Origin: Takakia lepidozioides
Taxonomy: Eukaryota; Streptophyta; Takakiopsida; Takakiales; Takakiaceae
NCBI GenBank assembly: GCA_030704615.1
Contig: CM060731.1
Coordinates: 48,943,241-49,007,240 of the forward strand
Length of the DNA stretch: 64,000 nucleotides
Direction: 5' to 3'
Of the stretch, positions 10,741 to 23,223 are shown in pieces. Each line of letters opens with the position of its first letter. Positions within the stretch are counted from its first letter, which is position 1. The position numbers and the translations under genes were made by a program. The notes under the pieces were generated by a model that was not told the origin of the DNA, ran no database searches, and worked only from the letters and a program-made list of their open reading frames with translations.

Positions 10741-13700
10741 GCTGCACATGTCACTGTTTAATGGTGTGCAAATTCTTCCTTCAACGACACCTTTCTGAGG
10801 ATGAAATGAAATGACCCCGCACTGCCAGCTCAAACAGTGTGCGGCAACGCACACTGTTTGAGCAGATCTTTTCAATGTTTTAGGGTGCAAAATTTGGCCT
10901 TGGAGTCAGTTATCTGCGGGTGAAATGAACCCTTCACTGCCAGCCCAAATAGTGTGCGGCAACGCACACTTTTTGAGCTGAACATTTCAATGTTTCAGGG
11001 TGCAAAATTTGGACTTCAGGGGCACCTTTTGAGGATGAAATGAACCCTGCACTGCCAGCTCAAACAGTGTGCGGCAACGCACACTGTTTGAGCTGAACAT
11101 TTCAATGTGTTTAAGGGTGCAAAATTGGACTTCATGGGTACCTTTCTGAGGATGGAATGAACCCTCCACTGCCAGCTCAAACAGTGTGCGGCAACGCACA
11201 CTGTTTGAGCTGAACATTTCAATGTTTTAGGGTGCAAAATTTTGTCTTGCTGTCTGTTATCTGAGGTTGAAATGAACCCTTCACTGCCAGCTCAAACAGT
11301 GTACGGCAACGCACACTGTTTGAGCAGATCTTTTCAATGTTTTAGGGTGCAAAATTTGGTCTTGCAGTCAGTTATCTGAGGGATGAAATGACCCTTCACT
11401 GCCAGCTCAAACAGTGTGCGGCAACGCACACTGTTTGAGCTGAACATTTCAATGTTTTAGGGTGCAAAATTTGGACTTCATGGGCACCTTTCTGAGGATG
11501 GAAGGAACCCTGCACTGCCAGCTCAAACAGTGTGCGGCAACGCACACTGTTTAAGCTGAACATTTCAATGTTTCAGGGTGCAAAATTTGGACTGTCAGGG
11601 CACCTATCTGAGGATGAAATGAACCCTTCACTGTCAGCCCAAACAGTGTGCGGCAACGCACACTGTTTGAGCAGATCTTTTCAATGTTTTAGGGTGCAAA
11701 ATTTGGGCTTGCAGTCAGTATCTGAGGGATGAAATGAACCCTTCACTGCCAGCTCAAACAGTGTGCGGCAACGCACACTGTTTGAGCTGAACATTTCAAT
11801 GTTTTAAGGTGCAAAATTTGGACTTCAGGGGCACCTTTCTGAGGATGAAATGAACCCTGCACTGCCAGCTCAAACAGTGTGCGTATGTTTTAGGGTGCAA
11901 AATTTGGTCTCGCAGTCAGTTATCTGAGGGTGAAATGAACCCTTCACTGCCAGCTCAAACAGTGTGCGGCAACGCACACTGTTTGAGCTGAACATTTCAA
12001 TGTTTTAGGGTGCAAATTTGGACTTCATGGCACCTTTCTGAGGATGGAATGAACCCTGCACTGCCAGCTCAAACAGTGTGCGGCAACGCACACTGTTTGA
12101 GCTGAACATTTCAATGTTTCAGGGTGCAAAATTTGGACTGCAGGGCCACCTATCTGAGGATGAAATGAACCCTTCACTGTCAGCCCAATCAGTGTGCGGC
12201 AACGCACACTGTTTGAGCTGAACATTTCAATGTTTTAGGGTGCAAAATTTGGACTTCAGGGGCACCTATCTGAGGATGAAATGAACCCTTCACTGCCAGC
12301 TCAAACAGTGTGCGTTGCCGCACACTGTTTGAGCTGAACGTTTCAATGTTTAGGGTGCAAAATTGGAGATTGCAGGGGCACCTATCTGAGGATGAAATGA
12401 ACCCTTCACTGTCAGCCCAAACAGTGTGCGGCAACGCACACTGTTTGCGCTGAACATTTCAATGTTTTAGGGTGCAAAATTTGGACTTCAGGGGCACGTA
12501 TCTGAGGATGAAATGAACCCTTCACTGTCAGCTCAAACAGTGTGCGTTGCCGCACACTGTTTGAGCTGAACGTTTCAATGGTTAGGGTGCAAAATTTGGA
12601 CTGCAGGGGCACCTATCTGAGGATGAAATGAACCCTTCACTGTCAGCCCAAACAGTGTGCGGCAACGCACACTGTTTGAGCTGAACATTTCAATGTTTTA
12701 GGGTGCAAAATTTGGACTTCAGGGGCACCTATCTGAGGATGAAATGAACCCTTCACTGCTAGCTCAAACAGTGTGCGGCAACGCACACTGTTTGAGCTGA
12801 CCGTTTTCAATGGTTTAGGGTGCCAAAATTTGGACTGCAGGGGCACCTATCTGAGGATGAAATGAACCCTTCACTGTCAGCCCAAACAGTGTTCGGCAAC
12901 GCACACTGTTTGAGCTGAACATTTCAATGTTTTAAGGTGCAAAATTTGGACTTCAGGGGCACCTATCTGAGGATGAGGATGAAATGAACCCTTCACTGCC
13001 AGCCCAAACAGTGTGCGGCAACGCACACTGTTTGAGCCGAACATTTCAATGTTTTAGGGTGCAAAATTTGGACTTTAGGGGCACATTTCTGAGGATGGAA
13101 TGAACCCTGCACTGCCAGCTCAAACAGTGTGCGGCAACGCACACTGTTTGAGCTGAACATTTCAATGTTTCAGGGTGCAAATTTGGACTTCAGGGGCACC
13201 TTTTGAGGATGAAATGAACCCTGCACTGCCAGCTCAAACAGTGTGCGGCAACGCACACTGTTTGAGCAGATCTTTCAATGTTTTAGGGTGCAAAATTTGG
13301 TCTTGCTGTCAGTTATCTGAGGGTGAAATGAACCCTTCACTGCCAGCTCAAAACAGGTGCGGCAACGCACACTGTTTGAGCTGAACATTTCAATGTTTCT
13401 GGGTGCAAAATTTGGACTTCAGGGGCACCTATCTGAGGATGAAATGAACCCTTCACTGCCAGCCCAAACAGTGTGCGGCAACGCACACTGTTTGAGCTGA
13501 ACATTTCAATGTTTTAGGGTGCAAAATTTGGACTCCAGGGGCGCCTTTCTGAGGATGAAATGAACCCTGCACTGCCAGCTCAAACAGTGTGCGGCAACGC
13601 ACACTGTTTGAGCAGAACTTTTCATTGTTTAGGGTGCAAAATTTGGATTTCTAGGCACATATCTGAGGGTGAAATGAACCCTTCACTGCCAGCTCAAACA

Positions 13701-14000
13701 GTGTGTTGTAACGCACACTGTTTGAGCAGAACATATCAATATTTAAGGGCGCAACATTCGGCCTTCATGGGCAGATATCTGTGGATGAAATGAACCCTTC
13801 ACTGCTAGTTCAAATAGTGTGCGGCAACGCACACTGTTTAAGCTGAACATTTCAATGTTTTAGGGTGCAAAATTTGGACTTCAGGGGCACATTTCTGAGG
13901 ATAAAATGAACCTTTCACTGTCAGCTCAAACAGTTTGCGGAACCGCACACTGTTTAAGCAAAACATATCAATATTGAAGGGCGCAACATTCGGCCCTCAT
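10705..14000 (+). repeat. hairpin satellite array, left arm (~115-bp unit)
   Basis: About 28 units by length, spaced 115-117 bp (for example hairpins starting near 11057, 11174, 11289 and 11404). Every unit has a perfect inverted repeat of about 17 bp (AGCTCAAACAGTGTGCG and its complement) around the loop GCAA, then AACATTTCAATGTTTTAGGG, TGCAAAATTTGGACTTCAGG and ATGAAATGAACCCTTCACTG segments. Two subtypes alternate: one with TTCAGGGGCACCTATCTGAGG, the other with CTTGCAGTCAGTTATCTGAGG. The unit length is not a multiple of three, and frames through it are spurious. Confidence 0.92.
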
Positions 14001-14500
14001 NNNNNNNNNNNNNNNNNNNNNNNNNNNNNNNNNNNNNNNNNNNNNNNNNNNNNNNNNNNNNNNNNNNNNNNNNNNNNNNNNNNNNNNNNNNNNNNNNNNN
14101 NNNNNNNNNNNNNNNNNNNNNNNNNNNNNNNNNNNNNNNNNNNNNNNNNNNNNNNNNNNNNNNNNNNNNNNNNNNNNNNNNNNNNNNNNNNNNNNNNNNN
14201 NNNNNNNNNNNNNNNNNNNNNNNNNNNNNNNNNNNNNNNNNNNNNNNNNNNNNNNNNNNNNNNNNNNNNNNNNNNNNNNNNNNNNNNNNNNNNNNNNNNN
14301 NNNNNNNNNNNNNNNNNNNNNNNNNNNNNNNNNNNNNNNNNNNNNNNNNNNNNNNNNNNNNNNNNNNNNNNNNNNNNNNNNNNNNNNNNNNNNNNNNNNN
14401 NNNNNNNNNNNNNNNNNNNNNNNNNNNNNNNNNNNNNNNNNNNNNNNNNNNNNNNNNNNNNNNNNNNNNNNNNNNNNNNNNNNNNNNNNNNNNNNNNNNN
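14001..14500. other. assembly gap (500 N)
   Basis: Exactly 500 N, so the size is probably nominal. It sits at the symmetry centre of the palindrome, where hairpin repeats switch orientation. The true central length and join are unknown. Confidence 0.98.
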
Positions 14501-17500
14501 AAATGTTCAGCTCAAACAGTGTGCGTTGCCGCACACTGTTTGGGCTGACAGTGAAGGGTTCATTTCATCCTCAGATAGGTGCCCCTGAAGTCCAAATTTT
14601 GCACCCAGAAACATTGAAATGTTCAGCTCAAACAGTGTGTGTTGGCGCACACTGTTTGGCTGACAGTGAAGGGTTCATTTCATCCTCAGATAGGTGCCCC
14701 TGAACTCCAAATTTTGCACCGAGAAACATTGAAATGTCCAGCTCAACAGTGTGCGTTGGCGCACACTGTTTGAGCTGGCAGCGAAGGGTTCATTTCCCTC
14801 AGATAACAGACAGCAAGACCAAATTTTGCACCATAAAACATTGAAAAGATTCTGCTCAAACAATGTGCGTTGCCCGCATACTGTTTGAGCTGGCAGTGAA
14901 GGGTTCATTTCAACCTCAGATAACAGACAGCAAGACCAAATTTTGCACCCCAAAACAGTGAAATGTTCAGCTCAATCAGTGTGCGTTGCCGCACACTGTT
15001 TGGGCTGACAGTGAAGGGTTCATTTCATCCACACATAGGTGCCCCTGAAGTCCAAATTTTGCAACCACAAACATTGAAATGTTCAGCTCAAACAGTGTGC
15101 GTTGCCGCACACTGTTGGGCTGACAGTGAAGGGTTCATTTCATCCTCAAATAGGTGCCCCTGAAGTCCAAATTTTGCACCCTGAAACATTGAAAATGTTC
15201 AGCTCAAACAGTGTGCGTTGCCGCACACTGTTTGGGCTGACAGTGAAGGGTTCATTTCATCCTCAGATAGGTGCCCCTGAAGTCCAAATTTTGCAACCTG
15301 AAACATTGAAATGTTCAGCTCAAACAGTGTGCGTTGGCGCACACTGTTTGAGCTGGCAGCGAAGAGTTCATTTCACCCTCAGATAACAGACAGCAAGACC
15401 AAATTTTGCACCCTAAAACATTGAAAACATCTGCTCAACAGTGTGCGTTGCCGCACACTGTTTGAGCTGGCAGTGAAGGGTTCATTTCAACCTCAGATAA
15501 CAGACAGCAAGACCAAATTTTGCACCCTAAAACATTGAAATGTTCAGCTCAATCAGTGTGCGTTGCCGCACACTGTTTGGGCTGACAGTGAAGGGTTCAT
15601 TTCATCCACACATAGGTGCCTCTTAAGTCCAAATTTTGCACCCCGAAACATTGAAATGTTCGTTCAAACAGTGTGCGTTGCCGCACACTGTTTGGGTGCT
15701 GACAGTGAAGGGTTCATTTCATCCTCAGATAGGTGCCCCTGAAGTCCAAATTTTGCACCGAGAAACATTGAAATGTTCAGCTCAAACAGTGTGCGTTGCC
15801 GCACACTGTTTGGGCTGACAGAGAAGGGTTCATTTCATCCTCGAAATAGGTGCCCCTGAAGTCCAAATTTTGCACCCAGAAACATTGAAATGTTCAGCTC
15901 AAACAGTGTGCGTTGCCACACACTGTTTGGGCTGACAGTGAAGGGTTCATTTCAACCTCACATAGGTGCCCCTGAAGTCCAAATTTTGCACCCAGAAACA
16001 TTGAAATGTTCAGCTCAAACAGTGTGCGTTGCCGCACACTGTTTGGGCTGACAGTGAAGGGTTCATTTCATCCTCAGATAGGTGCCCCTGAAGTCCAAAT
16101 TTTGCACCGAGAAACATTGAAATGTTCAGCTCAAACAGTGTGCGTTGGCGCACACTGTTTGAGCTGGCAGCGAAGGGTTCATTTCACCCTCAGATAACAG
16201 ACAGCAAGACCAAATTTTGCACCCTAAAAACATTGAAAAGATCTGCTCAAACAGTGTGCGTTGCCGCACACTGTTTGAGCTGGCAGTGAAGGGTTCATTT
16301 CAACCTCAGATAACAGACAGCAAGACCAAATTTTGCACCCTAAAACATTGAAATGTTCAGCTCAATCAGTGTGCGTTGCCGCACACTGTTTGGGCTGACA
16401 GTGAAGGGTTCATTTCATCCACACATAGGTGCCCCTGAAGTCCAAATTTTGCACCCTGAAACATTGAAATGATCAGCTCAAACAGTGTGCGTTGCCGCAC
16501 ACTGTTTGGGCTGGCAGTGAAGGGTTCATTTCACCCTCAGATAACAGGACCCCTGAAGTCCAAATTTTGCACCCTAAAACAATGAAAACAGCTCAAAACA
16601 GTGTGCGTTGCCGCACACTGTTTGAGCTTTGTGAAGGGTTCATTTCATCCTAGATAACAGACAGCAAGACCAAATTTTGCACCCTAAAACATTGAAATGT
16701 TCAGCTCAAACAGTGTGCGTTGCCGCACACTGTTGGGCTGACAGTGAAGGGTTCATTTCATCCTCTCATAGTGCCTCTGAAGTCCAAATTTTGCACCGAA
16801 AAACATTGAAATGTTCAGCTCAAACAGTGTGCGTTGCCGCACACTGTTTGGGCTGACAGTGAAGGGTTCATTTCATCCTCAAATAGGTGCCCCTGAAGTC
16901 CAAATTTTGCACCAAGAAACATTGAAATGTTCAGCTCAAACAGTGTGCATTGCCGCACACTGTTTGGTCTGACAGTGAAGGGTTCATTTCATCCTCAGAT
17001 AGGTGCCCCTGAAGTCCAAATTTTGCACCCTGAAACATTGAAATGTTCAGCTCAAACAGTGTGCGTTGCCGCACACTGTTTGAGCTGGCAGTGAAGGGTT
17101 CATTTCACCCTCAGATAACAGACAGCAAGACCAAATTTTGCACCCTAAAACATTGAAAAAAGTTGCTCAAACAGTGTGCGTTGCCGCACACTGTTTGAGC
17201 TGGCAGTGAAGGGTTCATTTCAACCTCAGATAACAGACAGCAAGACCAAATTTTGCACCCTGAAACATTGAAATGTTCAGCTCAAACAGTGTGCGTTGCC
17301 GCACACTGTTTGAGCTGGCAGTGAAGGGTTCATTTCACCTCAGATAACAGCAAGACCAAATTTTGCACCCTAAAACATTGAAATGTTCAGCTCAAACAGT
17401 GTGCGTTGCCGCACACTGTTTGAGCTGGCAGTGAAGGGTTCATTTCAACCTCAGATAACAGACAGCAAGACCAAATTTTGCACCCTAAAACATTGAAATG

Positions 17501-18003
17501 TTCAGCTCAAACAGTGTGCGTTGCCGCACACTGTTTGAGCTGGCAGTGAAGGGTTCATTCCATCCTCAGAAAGGTACCCATGAAGTCCAAATTTTGCACC
17601 CTTAAACATTGAAATGTTCAGCTCAAACAGTGTGCGTTGCCGCACACTGTTTGAGCTGGCAGTGCAGGGTTCATTTCATCCTCAAAAAGGTGCCCTGAAG
17701 TCCAAATTTTGCACCCTAAAACATTGAAATGTTCAGCTCAAACAGTGTGCGTTGCCGCACACTGTTTGGGCTGGCAGTGAAGGGTTCATTTCACCCGCAG
17801 ATAACTGACTCCAAGGCCAAATTTTGCACCCTAAAACATTGAAAAGATCTGCTCAAACAGTGTGCGTTGCCGCACACTGTTTGAGCTGGCAGTGCGGGGT
17901 TCATTTCATCCTCAGAAAGGTGTCGTTGAAGGAAGAATTTTGCACCTTAAACAGTGACATGTGCAGCTCAAACAGTGTGCGGCAACGCACACTGTTTGAG
18001 CTG
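14501..18003 (-). repeat. hairpin satellite array, right arm
   Basis: Same ~115-bp unit as the left array but in opposite orientation: the loop reads TTGC on plus, GCAA on minus. About 30 units by length. It contains both subtypes and several internal deletions, and ends with the 40-nt hairpin at 17964-18003. Confidence 0.92.
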
Positions 18004-18395
18004 CCACTGAATGGTTCTTTCTTTCTCAAATACCTGCCATTGAAAGCCGAATTCTTCACAAATGTGGGTCCTGTAGATTTTACCTTTTTCGTAGCTACTC
18101 GAGAAGACTCCCCAATTGCCGGGGACCCTTTCCGCTTCGGGCTGCTCTCTTCGCCGACTATGTAGGTGAGCCTCTCCCCCTTCCTCTTTCCCGTGGTCAG
18201 ATTCTTCGTGAGGCCAGTGTCAACATCTTCCTCCATGTCGTCTGTCTCTCCCTCAGACGCAGTGTCCTCCTCGCCTGTTCCTGGAACTATGGTGGGTTGT
18301 TGTTCTTCTCCAGATTCCTGCTCCTCCATCGCCACACTTTCCTGTATTCCCTCTTCTTCCTCCTTTTCCTCTTCCTCCACTCTTTCCATCCTCAT
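17901..18395 (-). CDS. acidic/basic nuclear-type protein, right-arm copy
   Basis: Counterpart of the left-arm gene, on the minus strand and divergent from the right transposase. The shared part runs from MRMERV (Met at 18395) through the Glu-rich segment, GKRKGERL and SSPKRKGSP to RYLRKKE. The open frame also extends upstream to 18545 in this arm only, because a 5-bp segment present in the left arm is absent here. The tail after RYLRKKE runs into the hairpin array and differs from the other arm, so the C-terminus is unsure. No recognised domain; a nuclear accessory protein of the element is inferred. Confidence 0.5.
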   Translation of the reverse strand: MRMERVEEEEKEEEEGIQESVAMEEQESGEEQQPTIVPGTGEEDTASEGETDDMEEDVDTGLTKNLTTGKRKGERLTYIVGEESSPKRKGSPAIGESSRVATKKVKSTGPTFVKNSAFNGRYLRKKEPFSGSSNSVRCRTLFELHMSLFKVQNSSFNDTFLRMK

Positions 18396-18913
18396 TCTAT
18401 ATCTAGCTCTATTCCTGTTTCTAGAACTCGTGAAGTATAATGACTTCCTTCTCTTTCTCCTCCGCTGGAAACAAGGGCTCCCCACGATGCCCCTGGAGCT
18501 CTCCAGTTTGACGTTTGCAACAAGTGCTGGTATCGCATGTAACAAAAATAAAAATGGACGTTGTCAACCGTATTTGGATGCGGGTGTTGATATTGTGTGC
18601 GAACGGAATTCATCCATTTTGGCGTCTTTGTATTACCCAGCTAATAAAGCGCCGAAGAAAAAGAACATCCGTTGCATGCATTTGCGATATATGTCAGATG
18701 TACTTCGCCGCCTGCCAATACATGGCGGCCTCCTTGCCTTCTTTCAAATTCGAATGTGCCGTAGAAATGTAGTGCTTTTTCAATTCCGAGCAGTTCTTCC
18801 AGATTCGCAATAATTGTTATGCTTCACATATGCATCCACGTGTGTTGTACTGCATGCCTGTGGTTTTTTTTTTGCCGTGACCGTCCCCATGGGGTCATTC
18901 GGTATAAAGGATT
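18396..18913. promoter_or_regulatory. divergent promoter region, right arm
   Basis: Mirror of the left-arm intergenic region. TATAAA at 18903-18908 on plus precedes the transposase frame. A GTTTTTTTTTTGCC-type T run lies near 18864. Confidence 0.45.
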
Positions 18914-21900
18914 GTGTCGGATATGACCATGTGTTGCACACATTCGTGCGAGGTATCTCTTGGAGTGTCAGTGTTTGTTCTGTGCTATTCTGGCGCAACA
19001 CAATCTCATTACAATCGGATCTTCCTGTTTACTGCTCTCCAGGGTTGTTGCCGTCATTTCATAATGGATGGTTTCATGTCATTTTCAGGGTTTGTTTTCC
19101 ATCCAAAAACAGCACGGCTTCTTGTGGCTCTGGTCTTTCAAAACGGTTTTTCTGGTTGGTGGGAGGTGAAGGTGCACGTCATCCCTACATCCTTGGCATG
19201 CATCGCCGGCAGCCTTTGGTTTGGTGCTACCCTTGTTGACCTCAGTTTGCTGGTGGTATTTCCACTTTCGATAATTACGGGCTCTCAGTTCGGGGATTCC
19301 GTTCTGAATCGCCAGTTTCGTTCAGTGATGGAAAACATGTCGAGGGAGCGAGATGCACTCGCTCGATTCCATTCCAATGCAGGTACTCTTCCACTGACTG
19401 CCACTGCAGACGACGATGGGTATGCAGTTGTTCATGAGGATGAGCTGGTTACAGTGTTCCCGCTGGAGTTGGGTTCTCTGCTTGTTCAGAAAGAGGTGTA
19501 TGACGAGGATGGGAATTTGGATTCTGGGCACTTGGAGAAACCCTTGGTTGGCGAGTGTGGAAGGAAGTGGAGAGTCCTTCCAGGAACATACCGTGTCCTT
19601 GGAAAAGAGAGAAGACAATCAGCAGGATCAGTCGTTACCCCTGGCACTGCAGCATCGGTCGTGCAACAGAAGGGCACAGTTCCTGTGAAACAAGAGGTGA
19701 GCACATCCACTACCTTCGTGACTCTTTCGGACTCGTCCTCGGAGGATGTTTCTGAGATTCCTCCGCCAGTGCAAACTCCCTTATTGGATGATGACGAATT
19801 GCAAGAGATAACGAATGTCATTCCAAAATTGAAAGCCCTCGCAGGTGTGCCTGGGTGCAAGAGCGAGCTACGTTTTGTTGATTGGGAGTCCCTTCCAGTG
19901 CAACGGGTTCAATACGTGCCAGCTCAGTTTGATGGGGACATCTTGTTTGAGCTCAACCCTCCCACGTCTTCCAGTGGACTGGCTGGGCTTCTGCAGGGCA
20001 TGGACAAGAAACATGACGGACATCCTTGGTGCAGGACAAAAACGTCGAACATCCATAACGACATTGGCTTGAAATTTCGGAGGTCGGTTTGCGTTGGGCA
20101 TTGCAAGTGCCTGAATATTTCTTGCCCTCGGCTGAGAAACAGCGCTCAGCCAAACGAAAGTGAGTGGGAAGGTGTGCCCCTGAATCCTTTCACCCCAGGG
20201 CTTGCACCTCCCAAGACCAATACTTTTGTGTGCAGGTTCTGCAAACTTTCCCCGTCCTGTGTTTCTGTTTGCCACGCTCGTATGTATCAGGTGGCACATC
20301 GATGCAAGACAATGACTCGTGCCTGCATTCATATGGGTGCACACGAGCATCCTGTGTCCAAAGGGAGTTGCAGGGATAGCGTGGACATCGCTAGAAATCT
20401 ACTGAAGCAAGAGTTCCACAATGCCCCTTGTGCAACACCTTCTGCTATAGCGCTTGCAGCTAGCAAGGCATTCCTGGAAAAACACATACTGGGTGAAGGG
20501 GATGCGACACAGCCAATGCTGGATGCAGATTCCCTTGAGGCAGTCATGGACCATTTCTCCGTGTTGAGCTCTCCCAATATTCGAAACCAGGTGAATGCAC
20601 TCAGAATGGGCACAGGCACTGCTGGATTCATGGACAACATTATGGACCTCAAACGGAGGAGTCGCTATGAATTCATTCAAAACAGTATGTTCCCTGGCCA
20701 GGGCTCGTCCAAAGTGTATTTGTTCAAGATGTCCGCTGTGGGCCAAGGCAGTGGTGTGAGCATTGTCCGCCGAATGCAACCTGGAGGAGATTTGGCTAAA
20801 TGTTGGTTAATGTTTGATCACTGCAAACGGGTGAAGGGTTGGACAACCATGGCGTGCCATGTGTATGATCCAGCGTACCAGCGTGTGCTCTCCATAGCAA
20901 TTTGTGATATGCAGTCGGAGGACACTGAATCCCAGATGCTCATGTGGAATTCCCTCCTGGCCGTCATGCAGCGCAATGGAATACAGAACACAAATTTTGC
21001 GGGCTTCATGGCTGATAGTGCACAGGCAAATTTCAATGCAGTGCGGCGCGTGTTTGGTTCGGGGGATCCTAAGGTCCCAATGGAAAATAGGGAGCGCACA
21101 TGCCTCTTCCATTGGAGTCAATCTCTGGCACGTCATACAAAGCGCTGCATTCGCCCTGACCTTCAGTTGGAGCATAGAAGGCTCTGTCTGAAGTACAAGA
21201 ATGCCACCTCAATGGGAGAAGCTGAGAGCACTTACCAGGCAATCCGGGCTTGGTGGTTCTCCTCTGGTGCTGCTACAGGTATCCACCTGAAGGAGTTGGA
21301 GGACTGGTTGGTTTTCTGGCACTTCAGGTACAGACAGTGGGGAGCTTTCATGACGACGGTAAGCCTCACAAGTTTTCCTTAAACACAAATTGCACTTTGC
21401 ATCGTGCCTGTTCATTTGGGGTTGTTCGATTGTCACTTGAAGAACCTCTACCATTTCTTTTCCTTCCTCACATTTCCATGCAATGCCTCCTGCAGGACAT
21501 GTCCTTGGAGGACTTGGCCGACATGCCATCGTGTAATTTGGCAGAGACTGTTCACAACGCCTGGATGCAACAGTCTACCAAAGCAGGTCGTGACTTGTAT
21601 GTGGCCACTGCTGATGACATGGTGCGGGCACTTACACAACAAACCAGGTACCGCAATTTTCTGATGGGACGGGGTGGAGGGAAGGGCCCCGATACGACTT
21701 TGTTGATGCTAAGGGCTGCGAGTAGGTCCGGAGACCCGTCAAAGATGGCCAGAGCTCTAAACAGGTGCACTGAAGGCTCCCCTCTGCAATCCAGGCTCCC
21801 CCATTTGGAAGGCGAGGAAAGATTTGGATCATGCAAAAGGAAATTAAACACTCTTCCAGGGTCAGATGGAGATTCCCATAGGCCAGACAGGGTCAATTTC

Positions 21901-22908
21901 TCTGTGCCAAAGGTGTCTCCAGTGCAGACTAAGTCCTGTGCCGGCCCCTTCCCAGGTGGGTCCTCCTCCTGTGGAGCAGGTGCAGAACATGCAAGCATAG
22001 CAGCGGAAATCCCATTGGAGGAGGTGGTGGCCATGGTGCAGGAATCTGATTGCATTGATAGTGACTGGCATATAGAACGCACCCCACCAGGATCTAGAGT
22101 GGCTTGCATGGCAATTCGGACCCCCTCATTCAAGAAATGCAAATCAAAAATATGCAAAGGCTCCAGGGGGACTCCAGCTCCAACATTCACAGGGTTGTTC
22201 CGACCTTATCATAGTGGGGAGTCAAAAGAGCACAAGTTTTGGTTCTGCCCAGACGATATGGCACGATGCGTGAAGGGAACAGTTCGTCCTTCCGTGATAA
22301 TGAAGCCCCCTCCCCCCGCAATTTGGCCTGTGAAAATTGGGACATCGCTGTCCTCAACCGAGATAAGCATGCTGGAGGAGGGAGGGTTTTGTCTTGCACG
22401 GTCCCGGGTGGTGCCCTTATGCACTGTCGGCACAGATGTGCCACATGCTCCGACAATGCCTCCACCCGGTGCCGACTCCCACCCAACAAAAAGAGATGGA
22501 AAAACAGTGCGCCGTGTTGCTTCGGGTGCAGATCACGAATGCAAGATGGAATCGGCTAGAATTTTGCAGGCTAGGGTGACTCGTATCACCGAAGTCCCTT
22601 CCCCGGGGTATGGACGGATTTACACAGTGCTGTCAATTGGCTCAGTTCTTCATGCCAAAGAATATCAGGTTACCATCGGGAATTTCCCATCGTGCACTTG
22701 TCCGGATTTTGTAACGATGCGTGAGGGCGCTCTCGGCATGAGAGGGAAGTGGGTCCCCTGCAAGCATCAATATTACATATACCTTGTAATTATGTGTTGC
22801 GACGGTAAGAGAGACCAATTCATTCACCAAGCCACACTAGGCTACGGAGAAGTCATCACCCTTCTGCAGCGGGACACCTCGCGTAGAGCTCCGCCAACTT
22901 CTCTTTGA
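18914..22908 (+). CDS. MULE-like transposase with SWIM zinc finger, intact copy
   Basis: Exon 1 18914-21358 and exon 2 21496-22908 join in phase 0 across a 137-bp GTAAG...CTGCAG intron, giving up to 1285 residues. A Cys/His cluster at about 410-480 (VCRFC, then CIHMGAHEHP) resembles a WRKY-GCM1/FLYWCH-type finger. The catalytic core follows: Asp 635 in LMFDHCK, Asp 701 in FMADSAQANFNAV, CxxH at 730-733 (CLFHW), and candidate Glu 769/771. The SWIM motif is CxC at 1215/1217 with CxH at 1237/1239. D-D-(CxxH)-E plus SWIM is the Mutator-like pattern, so the protein should cut and join the element's ends in the nucleus. The TATAAA at 18903 implies that Met 18914 may be too early; in-frame Mets at 19064 (MDGFMSF) and 19328 (MENMSRERD) are better. 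A polyadenylation signal is at 23055. Confidence 0.8.
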
Positions 22909-23054
22909 ACACATACGAGCCATGCCCGCTTCCCATGCTGGTTTCCAGGTTGCCGTGTGAAGACTTTTCATTTTATGACAAACATATACATTTCGTTCAC
23001 GGAACCAGGGCAAATGCACTTGCGATTCATTGTAAGCGTCTCTCTGTGAATTGA

Positions 23055-23060
23055 AATAAA
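23055..23060 (+). other. polyadenylation signal, right transposase copy
   Basis: AATAAA about 150 bases after the transposase stop. Confidence 0.4.
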
Positions 23061-23223
23061 CTGTGTCAATCATTCTGAGCTCAAATCTGCCATATTTACA
23101 TATTCCTCTTTTTTGGCACGCATTGCAGACATGGTGCATGGTGGCCTCCTTTGTTTTGTCCACGGTAATAGGCCCTCTTCCTGCAATCCTCGCCTATAGG
23201 ACCTGCTTCTCCAGCAGATTCAT

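Noticed and set aside
13935-14588. Long frames spanning the N run
   Set aside because: They consist mostly of unknown bases.
10987-17820. Many 60-95-residue frames such as ...SNSVRCRTLFEL... across the arrays
   Set aside because: They are translations of the ~115-bp satellite in changing frames; the unit is not a multiple of three.
10705-18003. CRISPR-like array (palindromic repeats at regular spacing)
   Set aside because: The sequence between hairpins is also repeated, so there are no unique spacers, and the genome is a plant's.
18814-19239. 141-residue overlapping frame at the transposase start
   Set aside because: Offset from the frame that carries all catalytic motifs; it overlaps the promoter and 5' region.
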